Assembly (NCBI GenBank): GCA_023423535.1
Contig: JAFAFL010000109.1
Coordinates: 62,001 to 126,000 of the forward strand
Reading direction: 5' to 3'
DNA length: 64,000 nt
Source: Pseudomonadota bacterium
GTDB lineage: Bacteria > Myxococcota > Myxococcia > Myxococcales > Myxococcaceae
In this document: positions 51,841 through 61,244 of the stretch, piece after piece
Numbering within the stretch: the first letter of the stretch is position 1
How the letters are laid out: every line of letters begins with the position of its first letter
Made by a program: the position numbers and the translations under genes
The notes under the pieces: model-generated
What the model saw: only the letters and a program-made list of their open reading frames with translations
Told to the model about the DNA's origin: nothing
The model's database searches: none

Positions 51841-54720
51841 TTGAAGCCGTCACGTCTCCTCCGCCGCAGCGTCATCGGCGTGGTCGTCACCGTGTTGCTC
51901 GCGGCCGTGAGCGTGGTGGGCGTGAACCTCTACCTCAACGGCGAGTACGTCCCGCGACTGGTGCAGAGGGAGCTCGCGGGCCTCTCCGTCCGCTATTCGT
52001 TCGCGTGGACCGTCTGGCCCGGCCGCCTTCACTTCGAGGACCTGCGCGTTCGCGGCGAGGAGCACGGCTTCGCGTGGGAGCTCACCGCCGGACGCGCGAG
52101 CCTGAGGGCGGACGTGGGCGCGCTGCTCGACAAGCGCATCGAGCTGGAGCGGCTCGTGCTCTCGGATGCGACCGCACGCCTGCGCCCGAGGCTCCACTAC
52201 CTCGACGCCGATCCCGCCTATCTCGCGGTGCTGCCGCACTTCGAAGGCGCGGAGCTCGAGCTGCTGCGCGAAGGGCCGGACCTCCCGCCCGAGCTGCAGC
52301 CGAAGGGCACCTGGGCGATCACCATTCCGCGCGTGGAGGTCGAAGGGCTGCGAGCGCTGCACGTGGAGCGCTACGCGTTCGAGGGCGAGGTCGAGGCCAG
52401 CGGAAGCCTGTCGCTCACCGCCGACCGCGTGCTCACCGTGGGCGACACCGACATCCGCGTCCGCGGCGGCACGGTGAGCATCAACGGCGAGCCGGTGCTC
52501 AGAGCGCTGGAGGGCCGCGGGCAATCGGCGCTGGAGGCGACGGCGATCGGCAGTCAACGGGGCGCGGCTCTGCTCTCCGGCCTTCGCGGCGAGACCGAGC
52601 TGCGCGCACACGTGGTGGGCCTGCCCTTCCTCCCCGAGCTTCCGGGGCTGCCGGTGCCGGTGACGCTCCAGCGCGGCGAGGGACCCATCCGCACGAAGGT
52701 GGCGATGAAGGCGGGCGCGGTGCAGCCGGGCGCGACGCTGTCGTGGGACGTGGAGGAGGCGGTGCTGGAGACGGGTGGCTTCGCCTTCACCGGCGGCTTC
52801 TCGCTGCGCGCCGAGGTGGTGGAGGAGTCGGGCGAGACGCGTACCCGGTGTGCCCTCTCCTTCGGCGAGTTCCGCATGGGCCGCGAGGATCGGGTGCCGC
52901 TCGTCGCCGGAGAGCGGATGGCGCTGCGCATGGACGCGCCGAACGTCGATCTCTCGCGCGCGGACCGCTTCGCCGACGAGCTCTCCGGCGCGCTGCGCAG
53001 GTTCCCCGCCACGCTGGAGCTGGAGCGGGTGCGCCTGCTCGGCGAGGAGCGCACGCTGCAGTGGGAGGCGACGTTCGACGCGCTGACCACGGTGGTCGAT
53101 CTCTCCGGCGCCGAACGCCGCGAGCTGCTCATCCCCCGTGCGAGCGGGAAGGGTGCCCGCGTCCGGCTCCGTCCCCGCTACGAGAAGGCAGAGGCCACCG
53201 CGGGAGCGCTGAAGCACCTCCCGCCGATCGAAGGGCTCGCGTTCCCGCCGCTCAAGGCGACAGGCCCCACGCCGCCGCTGCTCGTGCGCGCCGCGCAGAA
53301 CCCCTGGTCCATCCGGGTGGAGGACGCGCGGATCGAAGACCTGCGTGAGGTCTGGCTCGAGTCCTACCGCTTCGACGGCCGCGCGAACGTGAAGGGCGGG
53401 TTCCTCTACGACGCCGGCGGCAGGCTCTCGGCGGGCCCGCTGGAGCTGGACCTCTCCGACGGCTCGCTGCACGTCGCGAAGTGGCGCGCGGCGAAGGCGG
53501 TGAGCGGCAGGCTCGAGGCGACGGTGCGTCCGTTCGATCTCCAGGAGACGGAAGGCTACGGCTTCTTCCGCTACCTCAGCGCGCGGGCCGAACTCTCCGC
53601 GCAGTTCGACGAGGTGGACTTCATCCGCCACTTCCCCTCGGTGCCCATGCCCGCGCAGCTCGGCGGAGGCCAGGGCCCGCTGCAGGCGAAGCTGCAGGTG
53701 CGCGACGGCGTGGTGCAGACCGGCAGCGAGGTGAGGTGGGAGACGAAGGCGGTGCAGGCCTCCACGATGGGCCACCGCTTCATCGGTCCGTTCCAGCTCG
53801 AGGCGCGGTGGGTGGAGAGCGGCGGCGAGCAGAAGCTGCGCCTCGAGGGCCGGGTCTCGCCCTACAAGGTCACGCGGCTCGACTCGGAGGTGGGGCTCGT
53901 CTCCGGCCGGCTGGCCACGCTGCGGATCGACGCGCCGAAGTTCGACCTCGCGAAGCCCTCGTTCGAGCCGCTGACGCAGGTGCAGGTCGTCGATGGACGG
54001 GTGCCCGACCTGCGCGCGGTGAACGCGTACCTCCCCGACGATCTCCCGCTGCGGATGGAGCAGGGCGCGGGAACCTTCACCGGACGCGTGGCGGTCCCGC
54101 ATCGGGGCCAGGCCTCGGCGGAGCTGAAGATCAGCGGCCAGGGGGCGGCGCTGACGTACGACAAGGTTCAGGTGCAGGGCGACTGGAGCTGCGAGGCGAA
54201 GCTGACGAACGTGAGCATGCTCACCGGCGCCGCGGACATCCAGAGCGCCTCGGTGGTGCTCGACAACATGGCGATGCGCGAGGGCTCCTCCGCGAACGCG
54301 AACTGGTTCGGCCGCTTCGACGTCACCCGCGGCACGCTGCGGCCCGGCAACGCGGTGGTGGTGGAGGGAGACCTCGAGACGACGATGCGCGACGGCCGAC
54401 CGCTGGTGGCCTTCTTCGCCGCGGAGAGCGATCTGATGCCGCCGTGGATGCGCTCGCTCCTCACGCTGCAGGCGCTGCGCGCGACGTCCTCTTTCCGGGT
54501 GGGGCAGGACATGGTGGAGCTCGACCGGCTGCAGGCGCGCGGGCAGTCGCTCGAGATCCGCGGGCGCGTGCGCAAAAAGGGTCAGAGCCAGTGGGGGGAC
54601 ATGCTCGTGCAGTCGCGCGGTCAGGAGGTGGGCGTCGCCGTCCGCGGCTCGCGCGTGGAGCTGAAGCTCATCGGCGCGTCCGCCTGGTATCGCGGTCAGA
54701 TGCTCGAGCCGCGGTGGTGA
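51841..54720 (+). CDS. AsmA/YdbH-like membrane-anchored protein with internal duplication
   Basis: 959 residues from a TTG; no ATG or GTG fits the N-terminal signal anchor (SRLLRRSVIGVVVTVLLAAV). The long periplasmic part is regular beta, as in AsmA-like/DUF748 bridge proteins that move lipids between membranes. A segment at about 255-345 (PVTLQRGEGPIRTKVAMKAG ... FAFTGGFSLRAEV) is repeated at about 600-690 (PAQLGGGQGPLQAKLQVRDG ... RFIGPFQLEARWV), an internal duplication. Ends in a typical AsmA-like C-terminus (GVAVRGSRVELKLIG). Lipid-transport role is inferred from fold only. Confidence 0.7.
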   Translation: MKPSRLLRRSVIGVVVTVLLAAVSVVGVNLYLNGEYVPRLVQRELAGLSVRYSFAWTVWPGRLHFEDLRVRGEEHGFAWELTAGRASLRADVGALLDKRIELERLVLSDATARLRPRLHYLDADPAYLAVLPHFEGAELELLREGPDLPPELQPKGTWAITIPRVEVEGLRALHVERYAFEGEVEASGSLSLTADRVLTVGDTDIRVRGGTVSINGEPVLRALEGRGQSALEATAIGSQRGAALLSGLRGETELRAHVVGLPFLPELPGLPVPVTLQRGEGPIRTKVAMKAGAVQPGATLSWDVEEAVLETGGFAFTGGFSLRAEVVEESGETRTRCALSFGEFRMGREDRVPLVAGERMALRMDAPNVDLSRADRFADELSGALRRFPATLELERVRLLGEERTLQWEATFDALTTVVDLSGAERRELLIPRASGKGARVRLRPRYEKAEATAGALKHLPPIEGLAFPPLKATGPTPPLLVRAAQNPWSIRVEDARIEDLREVWLESYRFDGRANVKGGFLYDAGGRLSAGPLELDLSDGSLHVAKWRAAKAVSGRLEATVRPFDLQETEGYGFFRYLSARAELSAQFDEVDFIRHFPSVPMPAQLGGGQGPLQAKLQVRDGVVQTGSEVRWETKAVQASTMGHRFIGPFQLEARWVESGGEQKLRLEGRVSPYKVTRLDSEVGLVSGRLATLRIDAPKFDLAKPSFEPLTQVQVVDGRVPDLRAVNAYLPDDLPLRMEQGAGTFTGRVAVPHRGQASAELKISGQGAALTYDKVQVQGDWSCEAKLTNVSMLTGAADIQSASVVLDNMAMREGSSANANWFGRFDVTRGTLRPGNAVVVEGDLETTMRDGRPLVAFFAAESDLMPPWMRSLLTLQALRATSSFRVGQDMVELDRLQARGQSLEIRGRVRKKGQSQWGDMLVQSRGQEVGVAVRGSRVELKLIGASAWYRGQMLEPRW

Positions 54721-54775
54721 GCCCATGGGCGAGCAACGCGCACACGACCGCGATGAAGGGTAAGCTCCGCCCGTT

Positions 54776-56269
54776 TTGAAGTACGGGGAGCTCATCTTTC
54801 AGCTGGGACTGGATCCCATCTCCATCATCGACGTGGAGACGGGCCGGTTCCTCGACGTGAACGGCGCCTGGCAGCGCCTCTACGGTTACACGCGCGAGGA
54901 GGCGGTGGGCCGGATGGGACCGCGAGACGTCTCGGCCGAGGCGGCACTGACCGACGCCGCGGTCTCCCGCGTGCGCACCGGCGAACCCGTCTGCCGTCAC
55001 CTGCGCCTTCACCGCTCGCGCTCGGGCGCGGTGTTCCCGGTGGAGATCCACGCAGGCTCCTACGAGCTCGACGGCAAGCGCGTGATGGTCGCGCTCATCC
55101 GCGACGTGAGCGAGCGCGTGCGGCTCGAGAGCCAGCTCCGGCAGGCGGACCGCATGGCCTCGGTCGGCGCGCTGGCGATGGGCGTGGCCCACGAGATCAA
55201 CAACCCGCTCTCCTGGGTGTCCGCGAACCTCGAGCACCTCGCACAGAGCCTCCGCGCCGGCGTCACCTGCGATCTGCGCGCGCTTTCGGAAGTGGTGGAC
55301 GACGCGCGGGACGGCGTGCGCCGGGTGCGGCAGATCGTCGGCGACCTCAAGTCCTTCTCGCGTCCCGAGGCGGACGTCATCGGGCCGGTGGACGTGGCCG
55401 AGGCGATGGGCGCGGCGCTGCGGATGGCGGCGAACCGTGCGCGGCACCAGGCGGTGCTGTTCATGGACCTGCGGCCCGGCTTCAAGGTCGAGGCGAACGA
55501 GGCGCGGCTCGGGCAGGTGTTCCTCAACCTCATCTCCAACGCGGTGGACGCGCTGCCGGATCGCCCGCGCGAGGAGAACCGGATCTCGCTGGTCGTCCGC
55601 GCCGGCGCCCCGGGCGAGTGCGTGGCCGAGGTCACCGACAACGGACTGGGCATCGCGCCCACGCTGCAGCCACACGTGTTCCAGCCCTTCTTCACCACGC
55701 GGTCCGCGGAGGGCGGCACCGGCCTGGGGCTCTCCATCTGCCACGGGATCGTCACCGCGCTGGGCGGCCGGATCGAGCTGGAGAGCAGGCCCGGCGAAGG
55801 CAGCACCTTCCGCGTCATCCTCCCCACCCTCGCCGCCGAAGCGGGGCCGCCCACCGTGAGCCCTGTCGTCGAAGCGCGGAAGCCGGAAGAGAGGGCGACG
55901 CAGCTCCGCCTGCTGCTGGTGGACGACGAGCGCAACCTCGGCCGGGCGCTGGAGCGGGCGCTGGATCCGGGCTTCCAGCTGCAATTCGTCACCGATGCGC
56001 GCGAAGCCCTCGAGCGGATCTCGCTCGGCGAACGGTACGACGCGGTGGTCTGCGACCTGATGATGCCGGCGATGAGCGGGATGGAGTTCTACGACGCGCT
56101 CTGCATGCTCGACCCGGCGCTGGCGGCTCGCACCGGCTTCATCACCGGCGGCACCTTCACCGTCACCGCGCGCGACTTCGCCACCCGGATGGCGGACCGG
56201 GTGATCGAAAAGCCCTTCTTCGCCGCGGAGCTGCAGGCGCTCGTGCGGCGGCTGGCGCAGATCCGCTAG
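54776..56269 (+). CDS. PAS hybrid histidine kinase with C-terminal receiver
   Basis: 497 residues, cytosolic. PAS domain at 1-120 (PISIIDVETGRFLDVNGAW, ending IRDVSER). The HisKA dimerisation helix has phospho-His in AHEINNP (about 141). The HATPase has N box NLISNAVDA, G1 DNGLGIAP and G2 GGTGLGLSI. A linker leads to a receiver at 380-497 with acidic pair VDDE, phospho-Asp in CDLMMP and Lys in EKPFF. No DNA-binding output, so signal probably passes to another protein. Start is TTG with a poor RBS, chosen because the PAS domain begins immediately. Confidence 0.9.
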   Translation: MKYGELIFQLGLDPISIIDVETGRFLDVNGAWQRLYGYTREEAVGRMGPRDVSAEAALTDAAVSRVRTGEPVCRHLRLHRSRSGAVFPVEIHAGSYELDGKRVMVALIRDVSERVRLESQLRQADRMASVGALAMGVAHEINNPLSWVSANLEHLAQSLRAGVTCDLRALSEVVDDARDGVRRVRQIVGDLKSFSRPEADVIGPVDVAEAMGAALRMAANRARHQAVLFMDLRPGFKVEANEARLGQVFLNLISNAVDALPDRPREENRISLVVRAGAPGECVAEVTDNGLGIAPTLQPHVFQPFFTTRSAEGGTGLGLSICHGIVTALGGRIELESRPGEGSTFRVILPTLAAEAGPPTVSPVVEARKPEERATQLRLLLVDDERNLGRALERALDPGFQLQFVTDAREALERISLGERYDAVVCDLMMPAMSGMEFYDALCMLDPALAARTGFITGGTFTVTARDFATRMADRVIEKPFFAAELQALVRRLAQIR

Positions 56270-56278
56270 GTCTCCAAC

Positions 56279-56812
56279 CTACTCCCCGGCGGCCATCGCC
56301 CTCGGCGCGACGACGGTGTGCAGCTGCGCGACGATCTCCTCCTTCGTCGGCCCCGGCTTCCCCCGCGCGGCGCCCTGCGCGAGCCCGTCCACCAGCTCGT
56401 TGAGCGGGTTGCCGTTGTGGCCTCGCACCCAGCGGTAGTCCACCTTCAGCGTCCGCATCCGCGCGTCGAGCGCCTCGATGAGATCGCGGTTGAGCACCGG
56501 GTTTCCCTGGGCGGTCTTCCAGCCCTTGCGGCGCCAGCCGTGGATCCACTTCGTCAGCGCGTCGATGACGTAGCGCGAGTCGCTCACCACCTCGACGGTG
56601 CTGCCGTCGGGGAGTCCCTCCAGCGCGTGCAGCACCGCGCGCAGCTCCATGCGGTTGTTCGTCACCGCCCAGGCGCCGTCCTCGGTGTAGCGCTGCCCGC
56701 CGAAGCGGAGCGCGGAGTGGGCGCGGTCGAAGACGATGAAGCCGGCCCCACCCGGACCGCCCGGGTTCTTGATCGAGGAGCCGTCGGTGAAGGCGACGAA
56801 GCGGGACGTCAT
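56279..56812 (-). CDS. rnhA: Ribonuclease HI
   Basis: 177-residue RNase H that cuts RNA in RNA-DNA hybrids. The four catalytic acids are visible: Asp in AFTDGSSIKNPG, Glu in NNRMELRA, Asp in VVSDSRYV and Asp in NELVDGLA. The basic protrusion WIHGWRRKGWKTAQG and the catalytic-loop His in VRGHNGNP are also present. About 20 residues extend past the usual end. Its ATG overlaps the stop of the response regulator gene (ATGA), an unusual operon partner. Confidence 0.96.
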   Translation of the reverse strand: MTSRFVAFTDGSSIKNPGGPGGAGFIVFDRAHSALRFGGQRYTEDGAWAVTNNRMELRAVLHALEGLPDGSTVEVVSDSRYVIDALTKWIHGWRRKGWKTAQGNPVLNRDLIEALDARMRTLKVDYRWVRGHNGNPLNELVDGLAQGAARGKPGPTKEEIVAQLHTVVAPRAMAAGE

Positions 56813-57504
56813 CTCTCGAAACGGTATCCCAGGCCGCGCGCGGTGACGAAGTGCCGGGGCGCGTCGGGATCGATCTCCAGCTTGAGGCGCAGCTGGCGCA
56901 CGAAGTTGTCCACCGTGCGGGCGGTGCCCTCGTAGTCGAAGCCCCACGCGCCCTGCAGCAGCTCGTCGCGGCTGAAGGTGCGGCCGGGCCAGGTGACGAA
57001 GTGGAGGAGGAGCTTGAACTCCTGAGCGGTGAGGTCCACCGGCTTGCCCTCGCGCGTGACCGAGCGCGCGGTGAGGTCCACCATCACGCCGCCAAAGGAG
57101 ACGATCTCGCTGCCGCGGTAGCGCCGGCGCAGCACCGCCTTGATCCGCGAGAGGAGCTCCTGCAGCCCGAACGGCTTCACCACGTAGTCGTCCGCGCCGA
57201 GATCGAGCCCGGTGATCTTGTCCCGCTCCCCGCCCTTCGCGCTGACGATGACCACCGGCACGTCGCTCCCGCGGCGGCGCAGCTCGCGCACCACGTCGTA
57301 CCCGTTGAGCTCGGGCAGCATCACGTCGAGCACCACGAGGTCGGGCCGCTCGTCCACCGCCTTCTGCAGTCCGGTCCTGCCGTCCTGCGCCTGGAGCACC
57401 TCGAAGCCCTCGTATCGCAGGCTCATCGAGAGCCCGGTGAGGATGGCGAGGTCGTCCTCCACCACGAGGATCTTCGTCGGGCCGCTGCCGTCCTGCGCGC
57501 TCAC
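56809..57504 (-). CDS. OmpR/PhoB-family response regulator
   Basis: 231 residues. Receiver (10-125) with acidic pair VVEDD, phospho-Asp in LVVLDVMLP, Thr/Ser switch in VVIVSAK and Lys in VVKPF. C-terminal winged helix (140-231) with LTAQEFKLLLHF, TFSRDELLQGAWG and TVDNFVRQLRLKLE. Partner of the kinase encoded four bases upstream; the pair is an orthodox two-component system. Start is GTG. Target genes cannot be read from the window. Confidence 0.95.
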   Translation of the reverse strand: MSAQDGSGPTKILVVEDDLAILTGLSMSLRYEGFEVLQAQDGRTGLQKAVDERPDLVVLDVMLPELNGYDVVRELRRRGSDVPVVIVSAKGGERDKITGLDLGADDYVVKPFGLQELLSRIKAVLRRRYRGSEIVSFGGVMVDLTARSVTREGKPVDLTAQEFKLLLHFVTWPGRTFSRDELLQGAWGFDYEGTARTVDNFVRQLRLKLEIDPDAPRHFVTARGLGYRFER

Positions 57505-57508
57505 TTCG

Positions 57509-59050
57509 TCACTCTCCCTTCGCCTTCGGCAGGTGGATGCGGAACTGGCTGCCGCGGCCCACCTCGCTGTTCACGGTGATCCGCCCGCCGTGTGCATCCA
57601 CGATCCGCTTGGCGATCGCCAGCCCCAGCCCGCTGCCCTCGGTGCGCCGCGTGAGGAGGTTGTCCACCCGGTAGAAGCGGTCGAAGATCCGCTTCCGGTC
57701 GCGCGGGCTGATGCCCATGCCGTTGTCCTCCACCTCGATCACCACGCCCTTCTTCTCCGGCCGCGCGCGCACGGTGATCCGCTTCTCCGGACCGGTGTAC
57801 TTGAACGCGTTCTGCAGCAGGTTCAGCACCGCGCCGGCGATCGCCTCGCGATCCACGAGCACCTTCGGCAACGACTCCGGCACGTCCTTCACCAGTTCCA
57901 CCGGCGCATCGAGCCTTTGCGCGCGGAAGGCGGCCACCGCGGCCTCCACGATCTCCTCCACCTTCGCCGCGTCGCGCACGTAGTGCTTGCGGCCGCTCTC
58001 GATCCGCGCCCAGTCGAGCACCCGCTCGATCATCGACGAGAGGCGCTCGGTCTCCCGCGCGAGCAGCTCGAGCACCTCCTGCGTCTGCGCCGGATCCTTC
58101 ACCCGCCCGAGCGAGAGCATCTCGATGAACATGCGGATCGACGTCAGCGGCGTGCGCAGCTCGTGGCTCACCAGCGAGACGAAGTCCGTCTTCAGCCGCG
58201 AGAGCTTCGCCTCCTTGTAGAGGGCCCGCGCGGTGAAGACGACGCCCACCGCGAGCGTGGCGTAGAACATCACCAGCAGCACGATGTAGAGCACCCGGTT
58301 CCGCGTCGAGGCGCGCGCCACCGGGTCCTCGCCCAGCGGCACCGCCACCAGCCGGAAGTCCTGCAGCGGCGCGGGGAGCACGCGGTCCGCGAGGTCGCCG
58401 GGGTTCAGGCCCGCGGGCCTCGGCTGCACGACCTCGGTCAGCAGCTTGCCGACGATGCCCTCGGGGCCCTCGCGCTTCATCGGCCGCAGCTCGAAGCGGA
58501 CCGGCTCGCTGGCGGGGACGAGATCCTCCGACAGCCTCTCGACGAGCCGGGCCAGTCCTCCCTCCGAGAGCCTCGCGCCGCGCACGGTCGTCCCGTCCGC
58601 CTCGCGTCGCGCGAGCAGCAGCCACGTTCCCTGCGGCGTGCTGGCGGAGAAGACCGCCGGGTCGCGCCCCACCTCGGCGAGCTCCGCGCGCAGCAGCGGC
58701 AGCCCGGCCTGCAGCTTCGGATCCTCGGCGCGCGAGACCAGCCCCGCTTCAGCAGCGCGGACCTCGAAGCCGGCGTCGGAGAGCAGCAGGCCGCGAGGGC
58801 CGAAGACGAGCAGGCCCACGTTCCCATCCGAGAGCGTGGGGTTCTCCAGCGCCTGCGCGAGCCGCTGGGTCAGCAGGTTCATGCGCCCGGTCCAGGCGAC
58901 CTCGAGCCGCTTCTCCACCGCCGCGCGCTCGTTGATGATCGCCACCACGCCGAAGCCGGAGAGGCCGGCGGAGGGCAACACCACGAGGATGATCAGCAGC
59001 GAGAACGCGCGGCGGAAGGAGACCGTGTCGTGGGAGCTTCGCCGCGCCAT
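57509..59050 (-). CDS. Membrane sensor histidine kinase
   Basis: 513 residues. TM1 at about 15-40, a periplasmic sensor of about 200 residues, and TM2 at about 255-280. Then HisKA with phospho-His in VSHELRTPL (about 302) and HATPase with NLLQNAFKYT, DNGMGISPRD and SGLGLAIAK. The sensor (LLVFGPRGLLLSD, QGTWLLLARREADG) looks like a dCache/PAS-like extracytoplasmic fold; ligand unknown. No HAMP is evident between TM2 and HisKA. It lies 15 bases after the aminotransferase and 4 bases before its response regulator. Confidence 0.94.
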   Translation of the reverse strand: MARRSSHDTVSFRRAFSLLIILVVLPSAGLSGFGVVAIINERAAVEKRLEVAWTGRMNLLTQRLAQALENPTLSDGNVGLLVFGPRGLLLSDAGFEVRAAEAGLVSRAEDPKLQAGLPLLRAELAEVGRDPAVFSASTPQGTWLLLARREADGTTVRGARLSEGGLARLVERLSEDLVPASEPVRFELRPMKREGPEGIVGKLLTEVVQPRPAGLNPGDLADRVLPAPLQDFRLVAVPLGEDPVARASTRNRVLYIVLLVMFYATLAVGVVFTARALYKEAKLSRLKTDFVSLVSHELRTPLTSIRMFIEMLSLGRVKDPAQTQEVLELLARETERLSSMIERVLDWARIESGRKHYVRDAAKVEEIVEAAVAAFRAQRLDAPVELVKDVPESLPKVLVDREAIAGAVLNLLQNAFKYTGPEKRITVRARPEKKGVVIEVEDNGMGISPRDRKRIFDRFYRVDNLLTRRTEGSGLGLAIAKRIVDAHGGRITVNSEVGRGSQFRIHLPKAKGE

Positions 59051-59065
59051 CGCCCGCTCAGCGTC

Positions 59066-60280
59066 TCACTCCGCCAGCGCCGCGACCAGCGCCGGCACGT
59101 CGCGCTCGGGGACGCTGCAGAGGGCCACCCGGAGCGCGCCCTTCTGCGGCACCACGAACACGCCCCGCTCGCGCATCTGCGCCGCCTTGCGGTCTGCGTC
59201 CTCGTTGAAGACGGTGACGAAGAAGCCGCCCTCGTAGCGCGGATAGCGCAGGCCCTTCGGAAGGGCCTCGCGGTTGAACGCCTCCACCCGCTGCGCGAGC
59301 AGGCCCTTCAGCGCCGCCCGCTCCGCGTCACACGCGCTTCGAAGCGAACTGTCGGTCAGCAGCTTCATCACCGCGTACATGCCGCCGCGGTTGCAGTTCG
59401 ACCAGGTGCCGCGGCACGCGTAGGAGAGCGCCGCCGCGATCGCGTTGCGCTCGGCCGCGTCGGGCTCGCAGGCGATGAGCGCGCCCACGCGAAGGCCGTA
59501 GTGCGTGTACGACTTCGACGCGCTCCAGGCGAAGAGCAGGCCGACCCGTCCGAGCAGCGGCTCCAGCTCCGAGAGGAACGCGCGGTGATCGCCCGCCGCG
59601 GCGTAGAGCCAGTAGGCCATGTCCACCAGCAGCGTCACCGGCCCGCGCCCGCTCTCCGCGGCCGAAAGCAGCGTCGCCGTCACCGCGCGCCACTCGTCGC
59701 GCGTCATCGAGTAGCCGGTGGGGTTGTTGCAGGGATCGTTGAGCACGAGCAGCACCCGGCCCTGCACCGCCAGCTGCGCCTCCACGCCGGTGCGAAGCGC
59801 CTCCACGTCGAGCGCGCCCTCCGGCGTGAACATGCGGAAGGTTCCCAGCCCGCGCTCGTTCTCGTCGCAGAGCGTGTGGTACGGGCCCCAGTAGAAGCTC
59901 GGGGTGAGGATCTTCTGTCCGGGCTCCACGTAGCTCATGAACGCGTGCCGCAACGCGCCCGTGCCGCCCGGCGTGGCCACCGCAGTCGCGCACTCGCGGA
60001 GCTTCGGATGTCCGGCGAAGGTGTCGGCGATCACCGCGTCGAGGAAGCGCGGGTCCCCGCTGATCGGCGCGTAGGCGGCCCACTCCGCGGGCGGGACCTC
60101 GGCGAACGTCTGCGTCACCGTGCGGAGGATCGACAGGCCTCCATCGTCGTTCATCAGCGCGCCGATGGTGGCGTTCACCACCTTCTCGCCGGCGGCCTTG
60201 CGGCGCGTGGCCTCGGCGTTGAGGGCGAAGATGGGGTCCTTGTCCGGACGGCTCTGGCGGGAGGGGATGAGGTGGCGCAT
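59066..60280 (-). CDS. PLP-dependent aminotransferase, class I/II
   Basis: 404 residues. Fold-type-I aminotransferase: TPGGTGALRHAF (cofactor phosphate cradle), LNDPCNNPTGYS (Asn-Pro-Thr-Gly substrate motif), LLVDMAYW, and the PLP Lys in SASKSYTHYGLRVG. The C-terminal Arg that binds substrate carboxylate is probably in RYEGGFFV...RVALCS. Resembles aspartate/aromatic aminotransferases (AspC/TyrB type). It heads a minus-strand unit with the kinase, regulator and rnhA; why an aminotransferase is linked to a two-component system is unclear. Confidence 0.9.
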   Translation of the reverse strand: MRHLIPSRQSRPDKDPIFALNAEATRRKAAGEKVVNATIGALMNDDGGLSILRTVTQTFAEVPPAEWAAYAPISGDPRFLDAVIADTFAGHPKLRECATAVATPGGTGALRHAFMSYVEPGQKILTPSFYWGPYHTLCDENERGLGTFRMFTPEGALDVEALRTGVEAQLAVQGRVLLVLNDPCNNPTGYSMTRDEWRAVTATLLSAAESGRGPVTLLVDMAYWLYAAAGDHRAFLSELEPLLGRVGLLFAWSASKSYTHYGLRVGALIACEPDAAERNAIAAALSYACRGTWSNCNRGGMYAVMKLLTDSSLRSACDAERAALKGLLAQRVEAFNREALPKGLRYPRYEGGFFVTVFNEDADRKAAQMRERGVFVVPQKGALRVALCSVPERDVPALVAALAE

Positions 60281-60350
60281 CGGCCCCGTGTCTGCCCCAA
60301 ACGGGCCCTGTGCGCTACCGCCCTCGTACCCCTTGGGCTAGGACGCCCGC

Positions 60351-61181
60351 ATGCCGACCGCCACCTTCGAGGAGCTCGCCGCCCGCCGCCCGCAGGACAT
60401 CGACGAGGCGGTGAGGGACCTGGGCGCGCTGCTGGGCCACTTCCACCGCGAGGGCGACCACCGGGCGGTCTTCCTGCGCGCGCACTACATCGTCACCGTC
60501 AACCTGCACGCCGCGGTCAACGGCCGGCCGCGGAAGTTCTTCTTCGATCCGCAGTGGGTGTCGAAGCTGGCGGGCAAGTTCGCGTCGCTCTACCTCGAGT
60601 CGCTCGACGGGCGGATCCAGCTGCAGATCCCCGCCTGGAAGGCCGCGCACGCGCACGCCGCGAAGAGGGATCTGTCAGTGGCGCAGGACCTCCTGCTCGG
60701 GCTCAACGCGCACCTCAACTTCGATCAGCCGTGGGGCATCTACCTGAACCTCGTGGAGCACGGCGACCACAAGGACCACGCCGAGCTGCCGCGGAGGAAG
60801 TTCGACCACGACCAGATGAACAACGTCTTCGCCGCGAGCCTCCCGCAGCTGCAGCAAGCCCTCTCGCGCGACTACGGCGAGCTGGGGCCGCTGGACGATC
60901 TGCTGAGCCGCTACGCGCTGAAGCACTACCGCGAGCGCGTGTGGTGGAACGCCGTCACCTACATCTCCGGCCGCACCGAGGACGAGCTCGCCCTCATGCG
61001 CGCGAAGCTCAACTTCGAGGCGCAGCTGCTCGCCAACGAGCTGACCGCCGAACGATCCTCCCTCCAGCGCGCCGTCGGCGCCGTCCTCTCCCGCGTGCGG
61101 AGGAAGAAGTGGGGAGAGCTCGAGCTGGAGCAGACGGGTGGGACTCCGCCACTGATGAGCGCGGCCGTCTCGCCGTACTGA
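60351..61181 (+). CDS. DUF5995 family protein
   Basis: 276 residues, soluble, no signal. The pattern RAHYIVTVNLHAAV, FASLYLESL, IPAWKAAHAHA, LLLGLNAHLNFDQPWGIY and ERVWWNAVTYI matches the DUF5995 family, an all-helical group with conserved His/Asn in GLNAHxNxD. These residues could form a metal or substrate site; no biochemical function is known to me. Divergent from the aminotransferase operon with a 70-base gap. Confidence 0.75.
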   Translation: MPTATFEELAARRPQDIDEAVRDLGALLGHFHREGDHRAVFLRAHYIVTVNLHAAVNGRPRKFFFDPQWVSKLAGKFASLYLESLDGRIQLQIPAWKAAHAHAAKRDLSVAQDLLLGLNAHLNFDQPWGIYLNLVEHGDHKDHAELPRRKFDHDQMNNVFAASLPQLQQALSRDYGELGPLDDLLSRYALKHYRERVWWNAVTYISGRTEDELALMRAKLNFEAQLLANELTAERSSLQRAVGAVLSRVRRKKWGELELEQTGGTPPLMSAAVSPY

Positions 61182-61244
61182 GCGGTGGCAGAATGCGCGG
61201 CCTCCGCAGGGACTCGGACGGCGGCTGCGAGAGCGGCGTCCCGG

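Noticed and set aside
51850..54795. Long minus-strand open frame opposite the AsmA-like gene
   Set aside because: Composition is Arg/His/Leu/Gln-rich without hydrophobic pattern or known motifs. The plus-strand frame has a signal anchor and regular beta pattern.
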